Source: Roseateles_B sp041912595
GTDB lineage: Bacteria; Pseudomonadota; Gammaproteobacteria; Burkholderiales; Burkholderiaceae_C
Length of the DNA: 64,000 nt
Direction of reading: 5' to 3'
Assembly (NCBI GenBank): GCA_041912595.1
Contig: JAYRMR010000024.1
Location: forward strand, 10,910-74,909
Both the position numbers and the translations under genes were made by a program. Positions 1 through 8,308 of this stretch are shown here, in pieces (within the stretch, counting starts at the first letter, position 1; each line of letters opens with the position of its first letter). The notes beneath the pieces are model-generated. The model saw nothing but the letters and a program-made list of their open reading frames with translations. It was not told where the DNA came from and ran no database searches.

Positions 1-141
1 TTCATGGCAGGCCTTCTTGTTATGCGGTTTTCATTCTTGCGAGGTGCGGCGCGGCTGTCCTCGAAGAAAAACTGCAAAGCATGTGAAGGCCGCGATGCAA
101 AGCGCATCACGCGCTGCCGCCGCGGGGGCGCTCGCCAGGTC

Positions 142-696
142 TCAAGCGCTGGCGGGGCGGTAGCTCCAGCGCGGCGTGAACACCAGGATCAGCAGCGAGA
201 GGCCGGCCAGGCCCCCGGCGAGGGCCACCGCCCAGGTGTGGCCCTGCAGACGCTGGCCGTAGATGTCGAGCGCGGCGCCCAGGCCGGCGCCGTTGCCGAA
301 GGTGGCGAGCACGGCGGCGGTGTAGTCGTGGTAGCGGCGCGCGCGGTTGGCGCCGGCGGACCAGTGCGGGTCGGTGTTGTAGCTGGGCAGGCGCTGGTGC
401 GCGTCGTCCAGCTGCTCCAGTTGCGCGAGGAAGTGCCGCAGATTGGTGATCGCGCGCTCGGCCTTGGCATTCAGGAAGGCCAGGCACAGCGAGGCCACCG
501 GGAAGCCGAGGATCAGCCATTCGATCGGGGCCGCCGTCTGCCCCGGCGCGGGGCGCAGGGCCACGAGGGCCGCCAGCAGGCTCACCACGAGGCTGACGTA
601 CAGGGCCAGCACCTGCTGACGCTGCGCCACGCGGGCGTTGACTTCCTGGTAGGCCGCGATGAAGCGGTAGTTGGCGTCGACGGAGGATTTGCTCAT
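142..696 (-). CDS. Hypothetical small membrane protein
   Basis: A 184-residue protein with no family I can name. Hydrophobic segments near residues 25-47 and 57-75 look like a membrane hairpin. A charged, Tyr/Arg-rich stretch follows (about 80-130, probably cytoplasmic), then one or two more hydrophobic segments around 130-145 and 153-174. This hairpin-helix-hairpin layout loosely resembles SLATT-type proteins, but I see no diagnostic motif. It is a single gene with no operon partner in view. The ATG at 696 is the first in frame. Confidence that it is coding rests on sensible composition and clear hydropathy. Confidence 0.6.
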   Translation of the reverse strand: MSKSSVDANYRFIAAYQEVNARVAQRQQVLALYVSLVVSLLAALVALRPAPGQTAAPIEWLILGFPVASLCLAFLNAKAERAITNLRHFLAQLEQLDDAHQRLPSYNTDPHWSAGANRARRYHDYTAAVLATFGNGAGLGAALDIYGQRLQGHTWAVALAGGLAGLSLLILVFTPRWSYRPASA

Positions 697-829
697 GGGG
701 CGCAGGGTAGCGCATGAGCAGCAGGCGGACGGCCTGCCGGGCGGCGTGCGCCCGGCCGGGCCGGTGCCAGGAGGCGGGGATGAGTCGCCGTCCAGCGCCC
801 CGACCGCGCGGGCCGGGGCGGTACGGGAC

Positions 830-1492
830 TCAGGCGCGGCGGCGCTTGGCGCCGAGGGCCAGCAGCGCGAGGCCGGCCAGGGCGATGGAGCTGGGCTCCG
901 GCACGCCGGGGGCGGGCTGGTCGATGTAGAAGCTGTCCATGCCGAAGCAGTCCACCGGCGAGCTCACGTCAAACCAGAAGGACTTGATGCCGTCGAACTG
1001 GTTGCCCAGGAAGACCTGCGTGGCCGGGAAGCCCCAGTCTTCGCTGGGCAGCAGCTGCGAGTAGCTGTCGGTGACGCCGTCCACCGAGGCATGCACATAG
1101 GCGCGCTCGGTGCCGTCGGCCTTGCCACCGCCGAATGCCGTGTTGGAGGTGAGGACGAAGTAGTTCAGGTCGAAGGCGGAGCCGTCGATCTTGGTGAACA
1201 CGATGCGGGTCAGGCCGCCGAAGTGACCGGTGGCCCAGTGGCCGTGGATCACGTCCTTGCCGACGCCGTAGTAATTGCCGATGTTCGACGCGAAGCCGTT
1301 GCCACCGATGAAGTCCACGCGGAAGCCTGCCTCCTCGTAGCTGGCCACATCGTTGTAGTTGCTCACGTTGTTGGTCACGACATCGCCGCCCGAGTGGCGA
1401 TGCACGGTGCCACCGGTGAACGTGATGATGGAGGCGTGGGACAGGGCGCTGAAGGTGAGGCCGGCGATGAGTGCCAAAACCTTTTGTTTCAT
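830..1492 (-). CDS. PEP-CTERM sorting domain protein
   Basis: A 220-residue secreted protein. The N-terminus is a signal peptide ending near the ALSHAS cut site. The C-terminus has the PEP-CTERM signature: VPEPSS, a hydrophobic helix (IALAGLALLALGA) and a basic KRRR tail. In this family the tail is recognised by exosortase/archaeosortase EpsH-type enzymes. The body is rich in aromatic residues, Gly and Asn, as is usual for exported PEP-CTERM proteins of unknown function. The ATG at 1492 is preceded by a strong AAGGAG; the longer open frame to 1600 would bury the signal peptide. No exosortase gene is in the window, so the sorting enzyme must lie elsewhere. Confidence 0.88.
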   Translation of the reverse strand: MKQKVLALIAGLTFSALSHASIITFTGGTVHRHSGGDVVTNNVSNYNDVASYEEAGFRVDFIGGNGFASNIGNYYGVGKDVIHGHWATGHFGGLTRIVFTKIDGSAFDLNYFVLTSNTAFGGGKADGTERAYVHASVDGVTDSYSQLLPSEDWGFPATQVFLGNQFDGIKSFWFDVSSPVDCFGMDSFYIDQPAPGVPEPSSIALAGLALLALGAKRRRA

Positions 1493-1870
1493 ATTCAATA
1501 ACTCCTTTGTGAAGTGAATCGAATGTCGTACATCTTGTGACATGCCCCCGAAGAGGGCGGCGCAGTCGCTATGCAAAAGCCGGGCCAGGGCCCTGTCCAT
1601 GGGCTTCGCGGCCGTCGAGGGCGTTTGGGATCAGCCAAGTGTCAGATTTCTTGACGTTAGGAACGTCGCCATCGCGGCGAGCGGCAGCCTGCGGAGGAGG
1701 TCCGGCCGAGCGCTATCGATCCGGCAGCAGGCGGCCGTTCTCTTCGGCAGTGAGCTCAGGAGGGCGTGTCGGCAGGACGGTGATGGCGGCCGACAGGATG
1801 GCCGCGGGGGAAGGCAGACCTGCGGGTGGGGGAGGCGATGGCGACTCGCGCCGCTCGGCGCGGGCCACGC
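1493..1870. other. Intergenic region, no gene seen
   Basis: This 378-bp gap should hold the promoter of the PEP-CTERM gene at its left end. Open frames cross it on both strands, but their translations are Arg/Gly/Ser-rich, typical of antisense GC-rich DNA. No convincing repeat or RNA was found. Confidence 0.4.
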
Positions 1871-2083
1871 TCAATTCGGCGGGAGCTGGTCCAGCCAGTC
1901 GGTGTCCAGGCTTTCCAGGGGCGTCAGCTCGTCGAAGCCGGTGCCGACTTCGAGCCATTCCGCCAGGGTGCTGTCGCGCACCTCCAGGCCGTCCAGCGAG
2001 GCCGGCATCTCATGGAATTCCGGGTGGCTGCTCGGGCGGGCCTGGTAGGGGGCGAAGTAGAAGTCGAGGCTGAGGCTGGGCAT
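1871..2083 (-). CDS. Small acidic hypothetical protein
   Basis: A possible 70-residue acidic protein with many Asp, Glu and Leu, aromatic residues near the N-terminus and a WLDQLPP-type end. Its composition is balanced, unlike the Arg/Ala/Pro translations of shadow frames here, which is the main reason to call it. The ATG at 2083 has only a weak Shine-Dalgarno (GAGTC). No family recognised. It lies downstream of the glycine-zipper lipoprotein gene on the same strand, separated by GC-rich hairpins, so it is probably not co-transcribed with it. Confidence 0.4.
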   Translation of the reverse strand: MPSLSLDFYFAPYQARPSSHPEFHEMPASLDGLEVRDSTLAEWLEVGTGFDELTPLESLDTDWLDQLPPN

Positions 2084-2170
2084 GTCGGGGACTCAGACGT
2101 TTGCTATGGCCCGAAGCATCGCTGCTCCTCGTGGGCCTGGCAGCCCCCCCCGAAGGGCGTCCCCGAGGCG

Positions 2171-2216
2171 GGGGGCCGTCCCCCGGCCCCCTCCGATTGG
2201 GGCCCCGGCGGGGCCC
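2171..2216. repeat. Two stacked GC-rich hairpins
   Basis: Two perfect inverted repeats sit almost back to back: GGGGGCCG / CGGCCCCC around a 5-nt loop (2171-2191), and GGGCCCC / GGGGCCC around a 3-nt loop (2200-2216). They lie just past the stop of the lipoprotein gene on the minus strand. They could end transcription or protect the mRNA 3' end. There is no T-run, so a classical intrinsic terminator is not supported. Confidence 0.5.
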
Positions 2217-2223
2217 GCGGCGC

Positions 2224-2718
2224 TCAGTTCGACGGCGCGTGCGCCGGCTGCGACACCACCGGTGCGCGGCTCACGCGGGTCTTGCCGCCGGTGGTCGTCA
2301 GGATGACGGGATCGCCGGCCAGGAAGTTCTCCTGGCCCTTGCCCTGGATGATGGAGCGGCGTTCGCCGTTGCGCAGCTGAACCAGGATCTCGACGGCATC
2401 CTCGCGGGTGGCGCTGCGCTCGATGGCATTGCCGATCACGGCGCCGGCCACGGCACCCAGCACGCCCACGACCTGGCCCTCGCGGCGGCCGCCGACGGAG
2501 GACCCGGCCACCGCGCCCACGACGCCGCCGGTCACGGCACCGGCGCCGCTCTGGCTGCCATCCACGGTGACGGGGCGCACGCTCAGCACGGTGGCGTCGA
2601 TGACGGTGGCCATGCGCTGCGCGTCACCGCGGCGGACGACGTCAGGGTTGCTCGAGGCGCAGGCGCCGAGCAGGCTCACGGCCAGCACGCTGGCGCAAAG
2701 GGCGAAGGTCTTGTTCAT
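2224..2718 (-). CDS. Glycine-zipper outer-membrane lipoprotein (SlyB-like)
   Basis: A 164-residue lipoprotein. The signal peptide ends in the lipobox LLGAC, so Cys20 should be lipidated. Residues about 55-100 hold a Gly/Ala-rich stretch with repeated GxxxG spacing (GAVTGGVVGAVAGSSVGG, then GAVAGAVIGNAIE), the glycine-zipper 2TM type found in SlyB/Pcp/YcfJ proteins. The C-terminal part, with VEILVQLRNGE and FLAGDPV, matches the small beta domain common in this family. It probably acts in outer-membrane integrity. The start at 2718 is set by the signal peptide. Confidence 0.82.
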   Translation of the reverse strand: MNKTFALCASVLAVSLLGACASSNPDVVRRGDAQRMATVIDATVLSVRPVTVDGSQSGAGAVTGGVVGAVAGSSVGGRREGQVVGVLGAVAGAVIGNAIERSATREDAVEILVQLRNGERRSIIQGKGQENFLAGDPVILTTTGGKTRVSRAPVVSQPAHAPSN

Positions 2719-2983
2719 GTCTTGATTCTCCGGCAGAGGGCTGCCGCAGCAACGCAGCGGACGCTGGCGCGTTGACGGCATGACGCAACTTTACCCAGCC
2801 GGGGGCCCCTCCCGTGTGCTCGCGCGCCGACGGACGGTGTGCGTTGTGTGTACGTTCTGTAACGGCTAGCCGGCACGGCAGCCCAGTCTTGCGGGACCTA
2901 GCGCCCACGTCAGGGCCGATTCACAGGGCTTGTTCATCGAGCTCAGCAGGCTTGCGCCCTGACGCCATGCCGGCCTGATGAAC

Positions 2984-3667
2984 TCACTGCCGGAGGTAGA
3001 CCTTCGAGATCAAGGTGTCCTGGGTTTGGGCTTCGACCAACTCCGCAGTGAAATCCAGCCAATTGTCCCACTGGCGCATCGGATCCTTTGAATTTAACGA
3101 GGCTGAAAAGGATTCGCTTGAAATCAATGCATGGTTCAGCAATACATAGGGCTCGGCCAGGCGGTCCTTGAAACGCAGCTCGACGTATCGGTCTTGGGGA
3201 TAACTCAGGCGCTGGATATCCAGGAAGTTGTGCCATGCATAGGCAAGTGAATCGGCTGAATACCGCTCTTCCATGAAAAGGGACATCATTTCAAGAAAAT
3301 CCCGGCCCTGGAGTGGCTGGCCGGGCCGGGTGTGGGGCCCGGCTTCATCAGGAACCCCGATCCGCCGTGCCTCCTCCCAGATGGCCCCTGCCTCGCGCCG
3401 TGTTTCTTCCCTCATTCCCGGCAAGTCGATGTCCCGTTTGTAGGCGCTGTAAGCCAGCCCTGGCGGCTCGTCGCCACGGCTGTGCTGGGGTGGAGCAGTT
3501 CGCCCCTTCCGCAGTTTCATCGCATATTGCCACTCGGAGGTTCCGGGGCCGATGCTCCAGCCCAGGAAATACAGTTCCTGGGTTCTGAATAGGTCGTCGG
3601 TGACCTTGAATGGCGCGAGTTGTTCGTCAATATTTTCGCCAATGACCACGATGGATGTGCTGCCCAT
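2984..3667 (-). CDS. Hypothetical protein
   Basis: A 227-residue soluble protein of unknown function. It starts MGSTSIVVIGENIDEQLAPF and is rich in charged and aromatic residues, with no signal peptide or membrane segment. The DNA is visibly less GC-rich than the flanking genes, which may mean recent acquisition. The start at 3667 was preferred over one at 3754 because the extra residues look like non-coding translation. The N-terminal wording resembles phage-associated hypothetical proteins, but that is only an impression. Confidence 0.6.
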   Translation of the reverse strand: MGSTSIVVIGENIDEQLAPFKVTDDLFRTQELYFLGWSIGPGTSEWQYAMKLRKGRTAPPQHSRGDEPPGLAYSAYKRDIDLPGMREETRREAGAIWEEARRIGVPDEAGPHTRPGQPLQGRDFLEMMSLFMEERYSADSLAYAWHNFLDIQRLSYPQDRYVELRFKDRLAEPYVLLNHALISSESFSASLNSKDPMRQWDNWLDFTAELVEAQTQDTLISKVYLRQ

Positions 3668-3799
3668 TGCATTTTCCGGTGAGGTGGCTTTCAGTGCGTC
3701 GGTACAAGGTATGGCCGGGAGGAACAATGTCCTGAGTTGTGCATTCGACGTCAAAGCAGCCGCAACCGAGCGTCTGGCGCGTGCGTCTGCAGCCCAGGC

Positions 3800-4177
3800 C
3801 TACAGATGGTCGTCGGCATAGACCGCCATGGCCTCCGCCAAGAAGGGGACCAGGCCCGGGTCGTAGGCGTCGTGGAAAGCCTTCATGGCGGGATCTTCGG
3901 CATAGAAGAGGCTCATGCCGACGTAGGCCTGCCTGGAGGGCCGGAAGAAGCGTGAGACCAGCGCGTAGTGCTCGGCCATCACGGCCTGGATCGTCGGCGA
4001 TGCAGCGGGGTGGGCCTGCATCAGGGGCGTGAGCTTGCGGTAGAGGGTGTCCCAGTCGGCGTGCACCTGGGGCTTGTCGACGTGGGCCCATTGGTTGGTT
4101 TCGGCCAGCGATCGGGCCTGCTCCTGGCTGAGGGCGGCCCTGCAGGCCGAGCGCTCGTCTTCTGATGGGGTGTTCAT
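3800..4177 (-). CDS. Standalone TipAS antibiotic-recognition domain protein
   Basis: A 125-residue protein matching the TipAS fold. The last 60 residues carry the family pattern: helix with HYALVSRFF, then YVGMSLFYAEDPAMKAFHD, then PGLVPFLAEAMAVYA. In TipA the domain binds thiopeptide antibiotics and is fused to a MerR DNA-binding domain. Here no MerR part precedes it, so it is a ligand-binding or sequestering module rather than a regulator. ATG at 4177 chosen; a TTG two codons earlier is possible. Confidence 0.75.
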   Translation of the reverse strand: MNTPSEDERSACRAALSQEQARSLAETNQWAHVDKPQVHADWDTLYRKLTPLMQAHPAASPTIQAVMAEHYALVSRFFRPSRQAYVGMSLFYAEDPAMKAFHDAYDPGLVPFLAEAMAVYADDHL

Positions 4178-4352
4178 GGTCAATCGAGAGGGCCGGGACG
4201 TCGGGTCTGGCCCGGGCGGTCAGAGGGGAGCGCCGATTGTGCGGTGCACCGCTCAGGCTCCGGACAGGAAGGCGGTATGCTGGTGCGGAGCGCAACCCTG
4301 GCCTGCCGGTCCGCGGACGGCAGGCGAGCTTCGCAGCGAGTGCCCGCCCTCG

Positions 4353-4544
4353 CTATTCGCAGGTCAGGACCGGCTCGCGCAGCGCGGCCAGGTACTGTCC
4401 GCAATTCGCCTGCAGTTCGTCCAGGCTTGGCCCGGCGGGGAACGCCGGCTCGGCGCTGTAGCCCTGCACCCGTCCGTCGTCGTAGTGGACCTCGTCGATG
4501 GCGAGCTCGCCATCGCGGTTCATGACGCGGTAATTCCAGGGCAT
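4353..4544 (-). CDS. Small conserved-type hypothetical protein
   Basis: A 63-residue protein beginning MPWNYRVMNRDGE. The order 'WNYRV', an acidic strand with a Tyr-Asp-Asp turn, Pro-rich middle and C-terminal helix (SLDELQANCGQYLAAL) has the look of a small mixed alpha/beta protein seen across proteobacteria. Function unknown. It sits 45 bp downstream of the HNH nuclease gene on the same strand and could be co-transcribed. The start at ATG 4544 is preferred over the TTG two codons upstream. Confidence 0.6.
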   Translation of the reverse strand: MPWNYRVMNRDGELAIDEVHYDDGRVQGYSAEPAFPAGPSLDELQANCGQYLAALREPVLTCE

Positions 4545-4589
4545 GGGCAACTTGCAGCAGTGGATCCAACCCGGGATGCTGTCGCCGCG

Positions 4590-5228
4590 CTATCCATGCA
4601 GCCGGCTGCTCCTGGGCACGCTCGCCAGCAAAAACTCCATCTGGTCGACCAGGATGCGGCGCCCGCGCAGGATCATGTCCTCGTGCAGGCTCGGCACGTA
4701 GGGCAGGTAGAGCAGGCTCATGTGCGCCTCCTCGGGCAGGCGGTCGGCCTTGCGGCCGTTGCAGCTGCGGCAGGCGGTGATGCAGTTCATCCAGCTGTCG
4801 CGCCCGCCGCGGGAGCTGGGCACGATGTGCTCGCGCGTGAGGTCGTCCAGGTGGAAGGCGCGGCCGCAGTAGGCGCAGAGGTGGCGGTCCCGAGCGAAGA
4901 GCTTGGGGTTGGAAAGGGCGGGCTCATGACGCCAGGCCCGCGAGGGCACGGCCCCGCGCACGGCGATGATGGGGTGGACCTCGATGCGCGACTGCAGCCC
5001 CGTGCGGCGCTGCAGTCCGCCGCGCAGCACCTGGCAGGGCTCGCCCAGGGTCCAGGCGACACCGTCGTTGGCATAGATCGCGGCCGCGTCCCGGGTGGTG
5101 ATCCAGGCTTGCGGTCGCCCCGAGACATCCAGTTGAAGAACATCCACAGCGCAGACCTCCCAGCTCGCAGCGTACTGCAGGTCCGCCGACGGACTCAAGG
5201 CGTCAGGGGCCGGAATGCCCGGATTCAT
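4590..5228 (-). CDS. HNH endonuclease
   Basis: A 212-residue protein with a clear HNH nuclease domain in its second half: a CxxC pair (CAYC), the catalytic core around LTREHIVPSSRGG, and a second Cys pair (CRSC) followed by NGRK. The Cys pairs should hold a structural zinc. The N-terminal 100 residues form a beta-rich region found in stand-alone HNH proteins of proteobacteria. There is no restriction methylase, phage terminase or intron context here, so the target is unknown. Followed by a small gene on the same strand. Confidence 0.88.
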   Translation of the reverse strand: MNPGIPAPDALSPSADLQYAASWEVCAVDVLQLDVSGRPQAWITTRDAAAIYANDGVAWTLGEPCQVLRGGLQRRTGLQSRIEVHPIIAVRGAVPSRAWRHEPALSNPKLFARDRHLCAYCGRAFHLDDLTREHIVPSSRGGRDSWMNCITACRSCNGRKADRLPEEAHMSLLYLPYVPSLHEDMILRGRRILVDQMEFLLASVPRSSRLHG

Positions 5229-5599
5229 GGGGCTTTGCGGGCGTTCGGAGTCCCGGTGTGGGCTGCTTGCGACCCCGTCAAGCCGGTGTCATGCAGCGCT
5301 TTCAGACTGGCGGGCCCGCAGCTTGCCGCTCAGGCACCTCGAGCGACCGCCTGCCAGCGCCCGGGGCGGGTTTCGAGGGGCCGGGCTGCGTGTCCGGCGA
5401 GGCGAAGGCGGGCTTCTTGCCTGCTGCGCCGCAGCAAATGTCAGGGTTCTCCCTTGGTTTCCGGCCCGGACTGTGCGCTTCTAGGCGCCTGCCCCTAGAA
5501 AGCCCGGTGCGGGCCTTGTGCAGTTCGCGGTCTTTTGGGCAAAAATAGAACGATCGTTCGTTTTATTATTGACGCCCCAAGCGCTCACGAAAGACCACC
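5229..5599. other. Divergent intergenic region with operator
   Basis: This 371-bp gap separates the HNH gene (minus) from the TetR gene (plus). Apart from the TetR-type palindrome at 5548-5559 it contains an inverted repeat TTCTAGG / CCTAGAA (5479-5485 and 5494-5500, 8-nt loop). No gene is supported inside it. Confidence 0.5.
5548..5559. promoter_or_regulatory. Probable TetR operator
   Basis: A perfect 12-bp palindrome GAACGATCGTTC in an AT-rich patch, 41 bp before the TetR-family start codon. Its size and position fit autoregulation by that repressor. The acyl-CoA dehydrogenase gene begins only 32 bp after the regulator, so both may be controlled from this site. Confidence 0.65.
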
Positions 5600-6361
5600 G
5601 TGCCGACCGCCTCCACGCCCGCCAGCAAGCCCGAGACCCGGGCTCCGCGCCGCGCCGTCCGCTCCCTGCAAAAAGGGCAGCAGACGCGCGCCGCCATCCT
5701 GGAAGCGGCCCTGGGCCTGGCCTCGCACATGGGGCTGGAGGGGCTGTCCATCGGCGCCCTGGCCGACGTGACGAAGATGAGCAAGTCCGGGGTGTTCGCC
5801 CATTTCGGCTCGCGCGAGGAACTGCAGATCGCCGTCGTCCGCGAGTATCACGCCAAATTCGAGGAAGAAGTCTTCTTCACGGCGATCCGCGAACCGCGCG
5901 GCCTGCCCCGGCTGCGCGCCCTGTACGAGCGCTGGGTGCGCCGCGTGTCGGTGGAAATCGACTCGGGCTGCATCTACATCTCGGGCGCCGTCGAGTTCGA
6001 CGACCGCCCCGGCCCCGTGCGCGATGCGCTGGTCTCCATGGTCAAGGCCTGGCACGCCGCCCTGCACAAGGCCATCCTGCTGGCCAAGGAAGAAGGCCAT
6101 CTCGCCGCTGACACCGATGCCCTGCAGATCCTCTTCGAGCTGCACGGCCTGATCCTGTCCCTTCACCACGACGCGTGCTTCATGCGCAGCCCGGGTGCGC
6201 TGGAGCGCGCCGGCAAGGGCTTCGAGCGCGTCATCGTGTCCTGCATCACGCCGGCCGGTCAGCAAGTCGACCGCACCGGCGCGGGGCAGGGCCCGGCAAC
6301 ACCCGCCCCGGAAACGGGGTCCAAGTCCCGCGGCACTGCCGCCTCGCGCAAGCGAGCCTGA
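5600..6361 (+). CDS. TetR/AcrR family regulator of fatty-acid oxidation genes
   Basis: A 253-residue protein. Residues about 25-70 form the TetR helix-turn-helix (ILEAALGLASHMG... IGALADVTKMSKSGVFAHFGSREEL). The rest is the all-helical ligand-binding domain, ending in a disordered Pro/Ser/Arg tail. The start is a GTG at 5600; no ATG is available in frame. It lies directly upstream of an acyl-CoA dehydrogenase gene in a beta-oxidation block, so an acyl-CoA effector is likely by analogy with FadR/PsrA-type TetR proteins. A palindrome upstream suggests autoregulation. Confidence 0.88.
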   Translation: MPTASTPASKPETRAPRRAVRSLQKGQQTRAAILEAALGLASHMGLEGLSIGALADVTKMSKSGVFAHFGSREELQIAVVREYHAKFEEEVFFTAIREPRGLPRLRALYERWVRRVSVEIDSGCIYISGAVEFDDRPGPVRDALVSMVKAWHAALHKAILLAKEEGHLAADTDALQILFELHGLILSLHHDACFMRSPGALERAGKGFERVIVSCITPAGQQVDRTGAGQGPATPAPETGSKSRGTAASRKRA

Positions 6362-6393
6362 TCTCTCACCACAAGTCCCCACTGGAGTCGACC

Positions 6394-8184
6394 ATGCCCA
6401 CCTATACCCCTCCCCTGCGCGACATGCAGTTCGTGATGCACGAAATGCTGAATGTGGTTGAAGAGCTGAAGATGCTCCCCGCCCACGCCGACATCGACGC
6501 CGACACCATCAACGCGGTGCTGGAAGAGGGCGGCAAGTTCTGCGCCGAAGTCATCGCCCCGCTGAACCTGAGCGGCGACGCCGAGGGCTGCAAGCTGGAC
6601 AAGACCACGCACGAGGTCACCCCGCCCAAGGGCTTCAAGGAAGCCTACAAGCAGTACGTCGAAGGCGGCTGGCCCGCACTGTCCTGCGATCCGGCCTACG
6701 GCGGCCAGGGCCTGCCGGTGCTGGTGAACCAGGGCATGTACGAGATGATGAACTCGGCCAACCAGGCCTGGACCATGTACCCGGGCCTGAGCCATGGCGC
6801 CTACGAGGCCCTGCATGCCCACGGCACGCCCGAGCAGAAGTCCACCTACCTGACCAAGCTGACCAGCGGCGAATGGACCGGCACGATGTGCCTGACCGAA
6901 CCGCACTGCGGCACCGACCTCGGCCTGCTGCGCACCAAGGCCGAGCCCCAGCCCGACGGCACCTACAAGATCACCGGCGCCAAGATCTTCATCTCGGCCG
7001 GCGAGCATGACCTGGCCGAGAACATCGTCCACCTGGTGCTGGCCCGCCTGCCGGACGCACCCGCCGGTTCCAAGGGCATCTCGCTGTTCATCGTGCCGAA
7101 GTTCCTGGTGAACGCCGACGGCACGCTGGGCGCGCGCAACGGCATCTTCTGCGCCGGCCTCGAGCACAAGATGGGCATCCACGCCAACTCCACCTGCCAG
7201 ATGGTGCTGGAGAACGCCATCGGCACGATGGTGGGCGAGCCCAACAAGGGCCTGGCCGCGATGTTCGTGATGATGAACGCCGCCCGTCTGGGCGTGGGCA
7301 ACCAGTCCCTGGGCCTGACCGAAGTGGCCTACCAGAACGCCGTGACCTACGCCAAGGACCGCATCCAGATGCGTTCGCTGTCGGGTGTGAAGGCTCCGGA
7401 CAAGGCCGCCGACCCCATCATCGTGCACCCCGACGTGCGCAAGATGCTGCTGACCGCCCGCGCCTACGCCGAAGGCGGCCGCGCGCTGTCGACCTACGTC
7501 GCCCTGCAGCTGGACAAGGCCCTGACCTCGGCTGACGAGGACGAGCGCAAGGAATGCGAGGCCGAAGTCGCCCTGCTGACCCCCATCATCAAGGCCTTCC
7601 TGACCGACAACGGCTGGATCGCCACCTCGCACTGCATGCAGGTCTACGGCGGCCATGGCTTCATCCACGAGTGGGGCATGGAGCAGTTCGTGCGCGACGC
7701 GCGGATCAACATGATCTACGAAGGCACCAACACCATCCAGTCGCTGGATCTGCTGGGCCGCAAGGTGCTGGGCAACAACGGCGCCACGCTGAAGAAGTTC
7801 GGCAAGAAGATCGCCACCTTCGTCGAGGAAGAGGGCACCAGCGAAGCCATGCAGGAGTTCATCAACCCGCTGGCCGACCTGGGCGACAAGGTCACCAAGC
7901 TGACCACCGAGATCGGCATGAAGGCCTTCCAGAACCCCGATGAAGTCGGTGCCGCCGCGGTGGACTACCTGCGCGTCGTGGGCCATCTGTGCTTCGCCTA
8001 CTTCTTCGCCCGCGCCGCCAAGATCGCGCTCGAGAAGCAAGGCAGCGGCGATCCGTTCTACACCGCCAAGCTGCACACCGCCCGCTTCTACTTCGCCAAG
8101 CTGCTGCCCGAAACGGCTTCGCTGATCCGCACCGCCCGTGCCGGTCTGCAGCCGCTGATGGCGATGGACGAAGCCCTGTTCTGA
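6394..8184 (+). CDS. Acyl-CoA dehydrogenase (DmdC/FadE-like)
   Basis: A 596-residue flavoenzyme that should make the alpha-beta double bond in acyl-CoAs. It is longer than the common 380-residue acyl-CoA dehydrogenases because of an extra C-terminal domain, as in DmdC-type enzymes. Visible motifs: CLTEPHCGTDLG in the middle domain, QVYGGHGFIHEWGMEQFVRDARI, and YEGTNTIQSLDL, where the Glu is the expected catalytic base. The start at 6394 follows a CTGGAG Shine-Dalgarno; the open frame continues upstream inside the tetR gene but is not coding there. Exact chain-length preference cannot be told from sequence. Confidence 0.93.
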   Translation: MPTYTPPLRDMQFVMHEMLNVVEELKMLPAHADIDADTINAVLEEGGKFCAEVIAPLNLSGDAEGCKLDKTTHEVTPPKGFKEAYKQYVEGGWPALSCDPAYGGQGLPVLVNQGMYEMMNSANQAWTMYPGLSHGAYEALHAHGTPEQKSTYLTKLTSGEWTGTMCLTEPHCGTDLGLLRTKAEPQPDGTYKITGAKIFISAGEHDLAENIVHLVLARLPDAPAGSKGISLFIVPKFLVNADGTLGARNGIFCAGLEHKMGIHANSTCQMVLENAIGTMVGEPNKGLAAMFVMMNAARLGVGNQSLGLTEVAYQNAVTYAKDRIQMRSLSGVKAPDKAADPIIVHPDVRKMLLTARAYAEGGRALSTYVALQLDKALTSADEDERKECEAEVALLTPIIKAFLTDNGWIATSHCMQVYGGHGFIHEWGMEQFVRDARINMIYEGTNTIQSLDLLGRKVLGNNGATLKKFGKKIATFVEEEGTSEAMQEFINPLADLGDKVTKLTTEIGMKAFQNPDEVGAAAVDYLRVVGHLCFAYFFARAAKIALEKQGSGDPFYTAKLHTARFYFAKLLPETASLIRTARAGLQPLMAMDEALF

Positions 8185-8308
8185 GGCAGGGATGAAGCCA
8201 GGAGCCGGCATTGCAGCGCGCCCCGGCGTCTGCGATGCTGAGCATCCGCGGCGCGCGGCACCGAGGAGGCGCCGCGCGACCGTCACAACAACACAGGAGA
8301 CTCGCCCC

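Noticed and set aside
3627..4295. A 222-codon minus-strand frame overlapping the TipAS gene
   Set aside because: The translation is Arg/Pro-rich and unlike a protein, whereas the TipAS frame matches a known domain.
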